From contig NZ_HE997181.1 of the NCBI RefSeq assembly GCF_000312425.1, positions 2,950,729 to 3,014,728 of the forward strand: a stretch of 64,000 nt of DNA. The letters are read 5' to 3'. The notes below the pieces were generated by a model. That model worked only from the letters and a program-made list of their open reading frames with translations, searched no databases and had not been told where the DNA came from. The translations under genes and the position numbers were made by a program. Origin of the DNA: Reyranella massiliensis 521. Its GTDB lineage: Bacteria > Pseudomonadota > Alphaproteobacteria > Reyranellales > Reyranellaceae. Below, in pieces: positions 36,074-43,989 of the stretch. Positions within the stretch are counted from its first letter, which is position 1. Each line of letters starts with the position of its first letter.

Positions 36074-36976
36074 CTACTTCTTACGGGCCAACGCGCGATA
36101 CTTCTGACGCTCGACGTGGCCGAGGTAGAGGCCGGAGCTGACGATCACCGCAGCGCCGATCCAGGTCCAGAAATCGGGAATGTCCTGGAACACCAGGTAG
36201 CCGAGGAGCGCCGCTCCCAGGAGCTGCATGTAGTTGAACGGCGCCACGACCGCGGCCGGCGCCTGGCTGTAGGCGATCGTCAGGAAGTAGTGCCCCACGC
36301 CCGCCATCACGCCCATGCCGGCGAACAGCAGCCAGTGCCAGCCGAGCGTCGGCGTCACCCAATCGAAGGGCAGCAGCGGAGCCGCCGCCACCGTGCCGAC
36401 GATCGTCGCCATGGTAGCCGATGCGTCTGGCCGCTCGGTCTGGCCGTAGCGCCGCGAAAAGAGCTGGTAGAGCGAACTGCAGAGCGTGCTGGCGACGATC
36501 AGCAGCGAGTGCCACTCGAAATGGGCATGCCCCGGCCGCACCACGATCAGTGCGCCGACGAAGCCGACGGCGCAGGCCGCCCAGCGACGCGGGCCGACCG
36601 GCTCGCCGAGGAACTTCGACGAGAGCGCCGTCACCACCAGCGGGCTGGTCAGCGAGATCGACGCCGCCGTCGCCAAGGGCAGATAGACGATGCCGTGGAA
36701 GTACAGGAACGACGAGGCGAACAGCAGCAGGCCGCGCACAATCTGGCTCGGCACGTTGTGCCAGCGAAACAGGTTCATCCCGCTCTGCGGCAGAAACAAC
36801 ACCAGCATGAAGATGAAGGCAAAGGCGTAGCGGCCCCAGATGACCTCGATGACCGGAAAGGTCTGGCTCAGCGTCTTGGAGATTGCATTCAGGACCGAAA
36901 AACAAAGAACTGAAAAGATGATGGAAAGAATGGCCCGCAGGGTCCGGTCCACCGGCGGGGGCGCGTCGCTCTTCAT
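36074..36976 (-). CDS. EamA/DMT-family transporter
   Basis: 300 residues with about ten helices arranged as two EamA repeats. The first spans about 13-147 (SVLCFSVLNAISKTLSQTF through RWAACAVGFVGALIVV); the second spans about 155-290 and includes APFNYMQLLGAALLGYLVF. It is a drug/metabolite permease of unknown substrate, often an exporter of amino acids or metabolites. It is the last of four genes in one direction (histidine kinase, HlyD, FUSC, EamA), but 123 bases separate it from the FUSC gene. Confidence 0.91.
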   Translation of the reverse strand: MKSDAPPPVDRTLRAILSIIFSVLCFSVLNAISKTLSQTFPVIEVIWGRYAFAFIFMLVLFLPQSGMNLFRWHNVPSQIVRGLLLFASSFLYFHGIVYLPLATAASISLTSPLVVTALSSKFLGEPVGPRRWAACAVGFVGALIVVRPGHAHFEWHSLLIVASTLCSSLYQLFSRRYGQTERPDASATMATIVGTVAAAPLLPFDWVTPTLGWHWLLFAGMGVMAGVGHYFLTIAYSQAPAAVVAPFNYMQLLGAALLGYLVFQDIPDFWTWIGAAVIVSSGLYLGHVERQKYRALARKK

Positions 36977-37099
36977 CTTTGCAACCTAACGATTGGCGTC
37001 GCGTGAGCAAGTGCAGCATCGGACTACGCCCTCCTGCCAATTGCATAGATCGCGCTCCGAAACGACAGACATCGTGCAAGCAGTGTGCCAGCGGTGGCG

Positions 37100-38230
37100 C
37101 TAAGGCTTCTGTTCTTCCTTCAGCTCTTCCGCGCTCGGCCACAGGAGCAGGGACACGAGCATTAGGATGCCGAGCCCGCCGGTGATGCCCGCAAACCGGT
37201 CGATACCCGGCATGATGCTGGCAGGCGGCGAGGCGCCCTGGATCATGGTGATGACGAAGACGAAGGCGAACTGCGTGCCGACATAGCCCACGCCGTGCCT
37301 GCCGACCTGGATGTGCATCCCGACCCAGACCACCGCGGCGATCATCGCAAGCCACCAGATGAACGACTCGACCTGCAGGGCAAGACAGGCCAGCGCGACG
37401 ACACCGCCGAACAGGCAGCCCATGAATCGATGCAGCGACTTCTCGGCAACCTGATGTCTGGTGCTGACGCCGGAGTCGGCAATCAGCGGGGCGGCCATCA
37501 CGACAGCAATGGTGATCGCCATCTCGGTCACGTCCGGCAGGTTCATCAGGATCCAGAGTTCCAGCACGACGACGACGGCGATCGCCGACCGGACGCCGTG
37601 CAGCACCGAGGGCCATTGCGCCCCCAGCAGATGGCGCCACCCTGGTGCAGTGGGCGGGCGATCGGCATGCCAGTCCTGCAGGACATTGGCGACGACAATG
37701 GCGGAACCGACACCGACCGCGACGTCGATCACGCGATAGACGGCAAGCTGAAAGGCCTGCGTCGGATCGTTCAGGCTCGAGAGCAGCACCAGGCTCGACG
37801 TGATCGACATGAACATCCAGGCCAGCCCATGGGGACTGACCTGCATGGCAATGACGCCAAACGCCGTCATCGCGGCAAGGAATATACAAAGGGCGAGGTG
37901 ATCGTACGGCAACCAGCGCGCCATGACGAAGCCGATCGCCGCACCGGCAATCGTCCCCGTCAGGCGCAAGAGGCCGCGCCGCACGGAAGCGGCGCCCGTC
38001 GACATCAACGACATGAATCCGCTGATCGCCACCCACCACGGCGCCTCCAGCTGAAGCGCGAGCGCCAGGGTCGTCGACAGGATCACCGAAGCCGCGGCAA
38101 CGAAACCTTGCCGCGTTTGCGCGGGATTCGTTCCCAGCTCCTTCAGCTCTTTCCAGAAGCCGGAGAGCGTCTTATCGACCATCCGGCCGCCTTCGGCGAA
38201 ATCCTCGATCACGCCACGCGCGAAGGACAT
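37100..38230 (-). CDS. FUSC-family inner-membrane transporter (aromatic acid/fusaric acid exporter type)
   Basis: 376 residues with about ten helices in two FUSC-like repeats separated near the middle by a hydrophilic stretch (NVLQDWHADRPPTAPGWRHLL). Features include WWVAISGFMSLMSTGAASVRRGLLRLTGTIAGAA and the second-repeat equivalent RFMGCLFGGVV. Its length is short for the family, which often has a large cytoplasmic domain. The start lies 2 bases after the stop of the HlyD gene, so the two form a bipartite pump for aromatic or hydrophobic acids; no outer-membrane component is encoded here. Confidence 0.85.
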   Translation of the reverse strand: MSFARGVIEDFAEGGRMVDKTLSGFWKELKELGTNPAQTRQGFVAAASVILSTTLALALQLEAPWWVAISGFMSLMSTGAASVRRGLLRLTGTIAGAAIGFVMARWLPYDHLALCIFLAAMTAFGVIAMQVSPHGLAWMFMSITSSLVLLSSLNDPTQAFQLAVYRVIDVAVGVGSAIVVANVLQDWHADRPPTAPGWRHLLGAQWPSVLHGVRSAIAVVVVLELWILMNLPDVTEMAITIAVVMAAPLIADSGVSTRHQVAEKSLHRFMGCLFGGVVALACLALQVESFIWWLAMIAAVVWVGMHIQVGRHGVGYVGTQFAFVFVITMIQGASPPASIMPGIDRFAGITGGLGILMLVSLLLWPSAEELKEEQKP

Positions 38231-38232
38231 CT

Positions 38233-39399
38233 TCACGGGAAGATCACCGTCCGCGCATCGGCGCCCATGTAGAGCTTGAACTCGTCCGGCTTGTCGACGA
38301 GGACGATGGTTACGGGAATGCGGCGCTGCAGGCGGATCCAGTCCGTGGTCGGCGCGACATAGGGCAGAAGCATGTCCGGCCCCGGATTGCGGCTGATGCC
38401 GCGTGCAATGCCGGTGATCTTTGCGCGATGCCAACGCCAGGGCTCGCTGTCCAGCCACACCCAGGCGGTCTGGCCGATCTTGAAGTCGCGGATGTAGTAC
38501 TGCTTGTAGTTGGCCATGATGCGCCAAGCATCGGAATCGACAATGCCGATCATCGGCACGTCGATATTGGCGGTGTCACCGGGCTGCAAGGTCAGGTTGG
38601 TGATCGTGCCGTTGACCGGCGCGAAGACCCGCGTGCGATCCAGTTTCCATTGTGCCGTGGCGTTCTCGGCGATGGCGACCTCCAGGGCGGCCTGGTGCGC
38701 CACGATGCCGGTCTGCGCCTTGGATATAGCGATCTGGCTGATCGTCATCTCGGCCTGGGAGCGGCGCAGCTCGTCGTTGGCCCGATCGAGCTCGGCGCGC
38801 GGCGCGTACTCGTTCTTGGCCAGATCGGCGTAGCGCGCCTGTTCCTGCGCTGCGTAGACGTTTGCCGAGGTCGAGGCCGCAAGGGCGGCCTGCGCCGTGC
38901 TGAGCTCCTCCTGGGAAGACTTCAGCAGTGCCCTGGCCTGCTCGATCTGCGCCTTGGTCTGGTTGACGACGAGCTGAAACGGCACCGGATCGATGGTGAC
39001 GAGCAAGTCGCCCTTCTTGACCGTCTGGTTGTCGACGACATGGACGGCGACGATCCGGCCTGTGATTTCCGGCGCCAGCGCGACGAGATCGGAGCGCACA
39101 TAGGCGTCGTCCGTGTAGACCACGTAGGAGGTGAAGACTTCCCAGATTATGAAAAGGGCAAGAATTGTTCCTCCGACAAGGAGCAGCCGGTGCAACCGGC
39201 TGGTCTCGCGCTTCGTCAGGCCGGTCGGCGGGGCGGTCGGCGCGAAATCCGCTGGTGGCGGAGGTACCGGATTTGGTTGCGGTGTCGGATCAGGTTCGGG
39301 AGCTGACGCGGGCGCAGTGACAACCGGCGCGGGTGGCTCAGGTTTCCGAGATACCTCGGCAGGTGCCGGTGGTTGCGGTGGGGTACTGTCAGGCGGCAT
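38233..39399 (-). CDS. HlyD/EmrA-family membrane-fusion protein
   Basis: 388 residues. The first 60 are a proline-rich cytoplasmic tail (APASAPEPDPTPQPNPVPPP), then one anchoring helix (about 71-90, LLLVGGTILALFIIWEVF). The periplasmic part shows the split biotinyl-lipoyl motif (YVRSDLVALAPEITGRIVAV, and NGTITNLTLQPGDTANI after it), flanking a coiled-coil hairpin about residues 135-230. It bridges the inner-membrane FUSC pump to an outer-membrane channel. It starts 26 bases after the histidine kinase stop. Confidence 0.92.
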   Translation of the reverse strand: MPPDSTPPQPPAPAEVSRKPEPPAPVVTAPASAPEPDPTPQPNPVPPPPADFAPTAPPTGLTKRETSRLHRLLLVGGTILALFIIWEVFTSYVVYTDDAYVRSDLVALAPEITGRIVAVHVVDNQTVKKGDLLVTIDPVPFQLVVNQTKAQIEQARALLKSSQEELSTAQAALAASTSANVYAAQEQARYADLAKNEYAPRAELDRANDELRRSQAEMTISQIAISKAQTGIVAHQAALEVAIAENATAQWKLDRTRVFAPVNGTITNLTLQPGDTANIDVPMIGIVDSDAWRIMANYKQYYIRDFKIGQTAWVWLDSEPWRWHRAKITGIARGISRNPGPDMLLPYVAPTTDWIRLQRRIPVTIVLVDKPDEFKLYMGADARTVIFP

Positions 39400-39425
39400 C
39401 GCTCGGGAAAATAGCGCAGCCGGGC

Positions 39426-41597
39426 TTACAAGCCCATGCTCTTCATCTTGGCCGCCAGTGCCGATACGGAAAATGGCTTGCCGATGAAGTTGACGCCCGC
39501 ATCGAGCACACCGTGATGAACAATGGCGTTGGCTGTGTAGCCCGTCGTGAACAGCACCTTGAGCGACGGCCGGCGTTCCGTTGCAAGGCCCGCGATCTGA
39601 CGGCCATTCATGCCGCCGGGCAGCCCGACATCGGTAAACAGCAGCTGGATGTCGTCATGCGCCGCCAGCACGCGCAACGCCTCTTCGCCGTCGGCCGCTT
39701 GGTAGACGACGCAGCCGAGTTCACGGCAGGCCGCCAGGGCGAATTCGCGCACGATCGGATCGTCTTCGACCACAAGAACGACCGTCCCCGTTCCCGTCTC
39801 GGGCGCGAGTGGCTGCAGTTCGACCTCGGCTGCGGCCTCGCCCATCTCGCGCGGCAGGTAGATCTTAACCGTCGTGCCCCGCCCGACCTCGCTGTAGATC
39901 TTGAGGTGCCCACCGACCTGCTTCACGTAGCCGAACGACATGCTGAGACCCAGACCAGTCCCCTGCCCTCGCTCCTTGGTCGTAAAGAACGGTTCGAAGG
40001 CACGTGCAACCGTCTCCGGCGGCATGCCGGTCCCGGTATCCGAGACGGCGATCATAACGTACTGCCCGGGCACTACTTCGGCGTTGGCTGCAGCATAGGC
40101 GTCGTCGAGATGACTGTTCGCTGTCTCGATTGTTAGCGTGCCGCCCTCGGGCATTGCATCGCGTGCATTTATCGCGAGGTTGAGGATGGCGCTTTCGAGC
40201 TGCGCGACGTCGGCCTTCGCGCGCCAAAGCCCGCCTGCGAGGACAGTCTCGATCTTGATCTTCTCACCGATTGTCCGGCGCAACAGCTCCGACATGCCGG
40301 AAACGATGCGGTTCGCGTCGATCGCTTCTATCTGCAGCGGCTGCTGGCGCGCGAAAGCGAGCATGCGTTGCGTCAGTGACGCCGCACGCGAGACGCCCGT
40401 CCTGGCAAGGTCGAGGAAGCGCGTCACGTCCGGCGTGGGTTGTGGCACGCGCCTTCCCACCATCTCGATGGCGCCGCCGATACCCGTCAGCAGATTGTTG
40501 AAATCGTGCGCGATGCCGGCCGTCAGCTGGCCGACCGCCGTCATCTTCTGCGATTGCCGCAGGCTCTCCTCGGCAGTCGCCCGACGAATCTGCTCGGTGC
40601 GAAGCTGCTCAAGCGCCTCGTCCTGCCGGATAGCACGGCGCGAGGCCACCAATGCCAGAATGAAAAGGGCGATTGTCGCCGGCAGCCCGAAGACCAGGTG
40701 AGAGGCCATGCGACGGAGCCAGGTTCTCGTAACCGTCTCTTCGCCATATCCATGCACGACATACAGAGGCAGATCCGCGAGTTTGCGGTACATCACGATA
40801 CGACGGAGGCCGTCGAAGGAAGAGGCCGGCGTGGCATAGGCGCCGCTTTCCGGCGACGCCGCTATCGCCTTCATGAACCCGCTGTCGGACGCAAGGCGAT
40901 GCGTTTCGGTTTCCGCAGGATAACGGGCGAGCACTTCGCCGTCCGACTTCACCAGCGCAGCGGTAAAGAGGTTGGTGTCCGCCGCCTCGGCAAATCGCTC
41001 GACGAAGTACCGTGGCGAAATCGATACCGCGACGACACCGTTGAACCGGCCGTCCGGCGTTTCACGCCGCTCGCTGTACTGGAAGAAATACCCATCGTTG
41101 ACCCGACCCCTCATCGGCTCGCTGATGTGCCGCCGTTCGGCACGGTCGCGATGAGCGATGAAATAACTACGGTCGGCCGCAATCAGCCCCGTCGGCAGCG
41201 GAAAGTTACGCGCCGATACCAGAGGCGCGCCCTGCTCGTCGATTACGAAGACGTTCTGGATCTGGCGCAGCGGCTCGACCAGCCGGCGCAGACGGTCGTG
41301 GAGCCGTTGCTCGTTTGTCCTGATGGCTTCGTTGCTGAAGTCGTCGACGATCTCGGCGACATTCGCCGCGACGAGATAGCCGGTCTCGAACGTCGTTGCG
41401 ACGTTCACATAGAGCAGGTCGAGCGTACGCGCCATACGCTCCTCGGCCTGCTCGCGGACGTCGTTGTAGGTGAGCCAGCTTGCCCCCACGAACAGGAAAA
41501 CCGGGACGACGACCGTTGCCGCCAGCAGCACGAGCGACGCTTCGGCAGCCGTGGTCCCGCGAAACGTCCAAGTCCGCAGCTTCAGCATCCGTCGCAT
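39426..41597 (-). CDS. Hybrid sensor histidine kinase with dCache domain
   Basis: 723 residues from the ATG at 41597, which places the first helix at about 19-42. A periplasmic double-Cache sensor follows (about 45-295), then helix 2 (about 300-318). The HisKA domain has phosphorylatable His364 (TAGIAHDFNNLL), and the ATPase has the N-box LNLAINARDAMPEGG, G1 VSDTGTGM and GQGTGLGL. A C-terminal receiver has phospho-acceptor Asp656 (LLFTDVGLPGG) and KPFS. No separate response regulator lies nearby. It probably senses a small carboxylate or similar ligand; its position upstream of the HlyD-FUSC pump suggests control of efflux. Confidence 0.93.
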   Translation of the reverse strand: MRRMLKLRTWTFRGTTAAEASLVLLAATVVVPVFLFVGASWLTYNDVREQAEERMARTLDLLYVNVATTFETGYLVAANVAEIVDDFSNEAIRTNEQRLHDRLRRLVEPLRQIQNVFVIDEQGAPLVSARNFPLPTGLIAADRSYFIAHRDRAERRHISEPMRGRVNDGYFFQYSERRETPDGRFNGVVAVSISPRYFVERFAEAADTNLFTAALVKSDGEVLARYPAETETHRLASDSGFMKAIAASPESGAYATPASSFDGLRRIVMYRKLADLPLYVVHGYGEETVTRTWLRRMASHLVFGLPATIALFILALVASRRAIRQDEALEQLRTEQIRRATAEESLRQSQKMTAVGQLTAGIAHDFNNLLTGIGGAIEMVGRRVPQPTPDVTRFLDLARTGVSRAASLTQRMLAFARQQPLQIEAIDANRIVSGMSELLRRTIGEKIKIETVLAGGLWRAKADVAQLESAILNLAINARDAMPEGGTLTIETANSHLDDAYAAANAEVVPGQYVMIAVSDTGTGMPPETVARAFEPFFTTKERGQGTGLGLSMSFGYVKQVGGHLKIYSEVGRGTTVKIYLPREMGEAAAEVELQPLAPETGTGTVVLVVEDDPIVREFALAACRELGCVVYQAADGEEALRVLAAHDDIQLLFTDVGLPGGMNGRQIAGLATERRPSLKVLFTTGYTANAIVHHGVLDAGVNFIGKPFSVSALAAKMKSMGL

Positions 41598-41686
41598 ATC
41601 GAACCTAAGGCCCTGCCCCAACCAGAGACGAGACGAACTTCGAAAGTCGGGCGGCACTATAGGGCCTGGGAAACGAATGGACATCC

Positions 41687-41705
41687 GCCACGCCCGCGGC
41701 GTGGC
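41687..41705. terminator. 8-bp hairpin in the gap between the OYE stop and the kinase start
   Basis: GCCACGCC-CGC-GGCGTGGC forms a perfect 8-bp stem with a 3-base loop, about 80 bases downstream of the oxidoreductase stop on the minus strand. There is no T-run. It may end the nudC-OYE transcript or may simply be structure; the rest of the gap (41598-41787) should carry the kinase promoter. Confidence 0.25.
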
Positions 41706-41787
41706 ACTTCCGACAATCCCCCTGTGCATCGACCGGGACAGGCCGGATCAGAAATGAACCCTCTGCGAGAGCATTCGACATCCGCGG

Positions 41788-42924
41788 CTAGTCCGCCGCC
41801 TTTGCCACGCTGTGTTGAGGCTTGAACGGCAGGATCGTCGTCGCGCGCACCGCCGGCAACGGCAGGGACGGCGGTTCGACGCCCAAGGCGCGGGCGGCAT
41901 TCCAGGCCCATCGTGGATCGAGCAGGAACGGCCGCGCGTGCGCGGTGCAGTCGGCCTCGCCGTTGGCGATGATCCGTTCCGCCTGCTCCGGTTCGGTGAT
42001 CAGCCCGACCGCCCAGGTCTTGATGCCGGCTTCGCGGCGTATGCGGGCCGCAAACGGAACATGGTAGCCGGGTTCGATCTTGATCTTCTGTCCCGGCGCG
42101 TTGCCACCCGAACTCACGTCGACGAAATCGCAGCCCAGCCCCTTCAACTGGCGCGCGGTCTCGACCGTATCCTCGATCGTGACACCGCCCTCGACCCACT
42201 CGACGGCCGACAGCCGGATGCCCAGCGCCTTTTCGGCCGGCCAGATCCTGCGAACAGCCTCGAAGACTTCGAGCGGAAAGCGGCGCCGCTTCTCCATCGT
42301 GCCGCCGTATTCGTCGGTGCGGTGATTGCTGAGCGGCGAGAGGAACTGGCTGAGGCAGTAGCCGTGGGCACCGTGCAGCTCGATCACGTCGAAGCCCAGC
42401 CGGGCGCTGCGCTCCGCCGCCGCCACGAAAGCCTGCTTCACGCGCTTCAGGCCCACGCTATCGAGCGCCACCGGCGTGTGCCACTTGGCGGCCGGATCGT
42501 AAGGCAGCGCCGAGGCCGAATAGGTGGTCCAGGGAAGGTCAGGGGCATCGGCCTGCGTAAGCGGTCCGCCGCCCTTCCAGGGCCGTTGCGCCGAAGCCTT
42601 GCGCCCGGCATGGGCCAACTGAACGCCGAGCTTCACGCCGGGCATCCAGCCCCTCACCCAGTCGATCACCGGCTTCAGCGCCGCCTCGTTCTCGTCGCTG
42701 TAGAGGCCGAGGCATCCCTGGGTGATGCGGCCCTCGCGCTCGACATGCGTCGCTTCGAGGCACAGCAGGCCCGCACCGGACATGGCGAGCATGCCGTAGT
42801 GCACCTGATGCCAGGGCTGCGCGCTGCCGTCGACGGCGGAGTACTGGCACATCGGCGAGACGACGATGCGGTTGGGCAGCGTGACGCCGCCGAGCTCGAC
42901 AGGAGTGAAGAGTTGGGCGGTCAT
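41788..42924 (-). CDS. Old yellow enzyme family NADH:flavin oxidoreductase (YqjM-like)
   Basis: 378 residues. The FMN-tuning cysteine is in VSPMCQYSA (near 25), the glycine/phosphate region includes VQLAHAGRKAS (near 101), and the ligand-binding pair His-x-x-His/Asn is in IELHGAHGYCLSQFLSPLSNHR (near 185). A long YGG-containing loop follows (TDEYGGTMEKRRRFPLEV). It reduces activated C=C bonds in enones, nitro compounds or xenobiotics with NAD(P)H. It follows nudC by 18 bases on the same strand. Confidence 0.93.
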   Translation of the reverse strand: MTAQLFTPVELGGVTLPNRIVVSPMCQYSAVDGSAQPWHQVHYGMLAMSGAGLLCLEATHVEREGRITQGCLGLYSDENEAALKPVIDWVRGWMPGVKLGVQLAHAGRKASAQRPWKGGGPLTQADAPDLPWTTYSASALPYDPAAKWHTPVALDSVGLKRVKQAFVAAAERSARLGFDVIELHGAHGYCLSQFLSPLSNHRTDEYGGTMEKRRRFPLEVFEAVRRIWPAEKALGIRLSAVEWVEGGVTIEDTVETARQLKGLGCDFVDVSSGGNAPGQKIKIEPGYHVPFAARIRREAGIKTWAVGLITEPEQAERIIANGEADCTAHARPFLLDPRWAWNAARALGVEPPSLPLPAVRATTILPFKPQHSVAKAAD

Positions 42925-42942
42925 GCTGTTATCCCGGTGTGA

Positions 42943-43872
42943 TCAGCCGTTGATGGAAGGGCCGGCCTCGTGACCCAGCCATTCCTCGATGAGGCGGCGG
43001 GCAATCGAATCGCGGCGCGGCATGAAGAAGGAGCCGTCCTTGGGCAGGTTCTCCGGCTTGAGGTCCTCGCGGCTCATCCAGCGCGCGCTCGCCAGCTCGT
43101 CCTCGTTGACGGTGAAGTCCAGCGACTCGGCTTCGGCGTGGAAGCCGATCATGACCGAGGCCGGGAACGGCCAGGGTTGCGAGGAACGGTACGTCACGTT
43201 CTTCACCTTGACCCGGACTTCCTCGTAGACCTCGCGCGCGACGGCATCCTCGAAACTCTCGCCCGGCTCGACGAAGCCCGCGAGGGTCGAATGCATGCCG
43301 CGCGGGAACTGCTTGCCGCGGCCCAGCAGGCACTTGTCGCCGTGATGGACCAGCATGATCACCGCCGGATCGGTACGCGGAAAATGCTCCGTCTTGCAGG
43401 ACTCGTTGGTGCACATGCGCACGTGACCGCCGCGCGTGATGCGGGTCGGCGACCCGCAGACGCCGCAGAAGCGATGGCGGCGATGCCAGTAGGTCATGCC
43501 GCGGGCATAGGCGAGGATCGATCCTTCGCGCGCGAACAGCAGCGCACCCACCTGGCGCAGATCGACGAACTCGCCCATCTCGGTCAGGGGCGTTTCGAGG
43601 CCGGTCACGTCGACGGCGAAATAGGGCGTGCCTTCGACATAGCCGAGGAAGATCTTGGTCTCGCTGGAACTGACGACGGCCCTGGCCATCATGCCCTGGA
43701 GGAACACCGGCTCCGGGTTGCCCCCGGTCTTCACCAGGTTCCTCTCGGTATCGATCGGGACGAACCGCGCCGCGCCTGACGACGCCAGTTCGATCATGCG
43801 CTCGTCGTTCTCGCGCTCATGGGAAGAGCGGTCGATTTCGGCGCTGGAATAGGGGTTTCTTGGTCTCTGCAT
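42943..43872 (-). CDS. nudC: NAD(+)/NADH pyrophosphatase NudC
   Basis: 309 residues from the ATG at 43872. A zinc ribbon (FCGVCGSPTRITRGGHVRMC with TNESC) precedes a Nudix box GFVEPGESFEDAVAREVYEE and the NudC-specific SQPWPFPASVM. The family hydrolyses NAD(H) to NMN plus AMP and also removes NAD caps from RNA. It probably heads the small operon with the old-yellow-enzyme gene. The 117-base gap upstream (43873-43989) holds nothing else I can recognise. Confidence 0.94.
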   Translation of the reverse strand: MQRPRNPYSSAEIDRSSHERENDERMIELASSGAARFVPIDTERNLVKTGGNPEPVFLQGMMARAVVSSSETKIFLGYVEGTPYFAVDVTGLETPLTEMGEFVDLRQVGALLFAREGSILAYARGMTYWHRRHRFCGVCGSPTRITRGGHVRMCTNESCKTEHFPRTDPAVIMLVHHGDKCLLGRGKQFPRGMHSTLAGFVEPGESFEDAVAREVYEEVRVKVKNVTYRSSQPWPFPASVMIGFHAEAESLDFTVNEDELASARWMSREDLKPENLPKDGSFFMPRRDSIARRLIEEWLGHEAGPSING

Positions 43873-43989
43873 AGGGCGCGGACGGTGCCACAGCGAGGGC
43901 GGGACCGCAATAAATCCGGGCCTTCTGCATCGCGAGGGGACGCAATGCCGGCCTGCGCAACCAACTGCCACGGGCCGGCGCGCGGTCCT

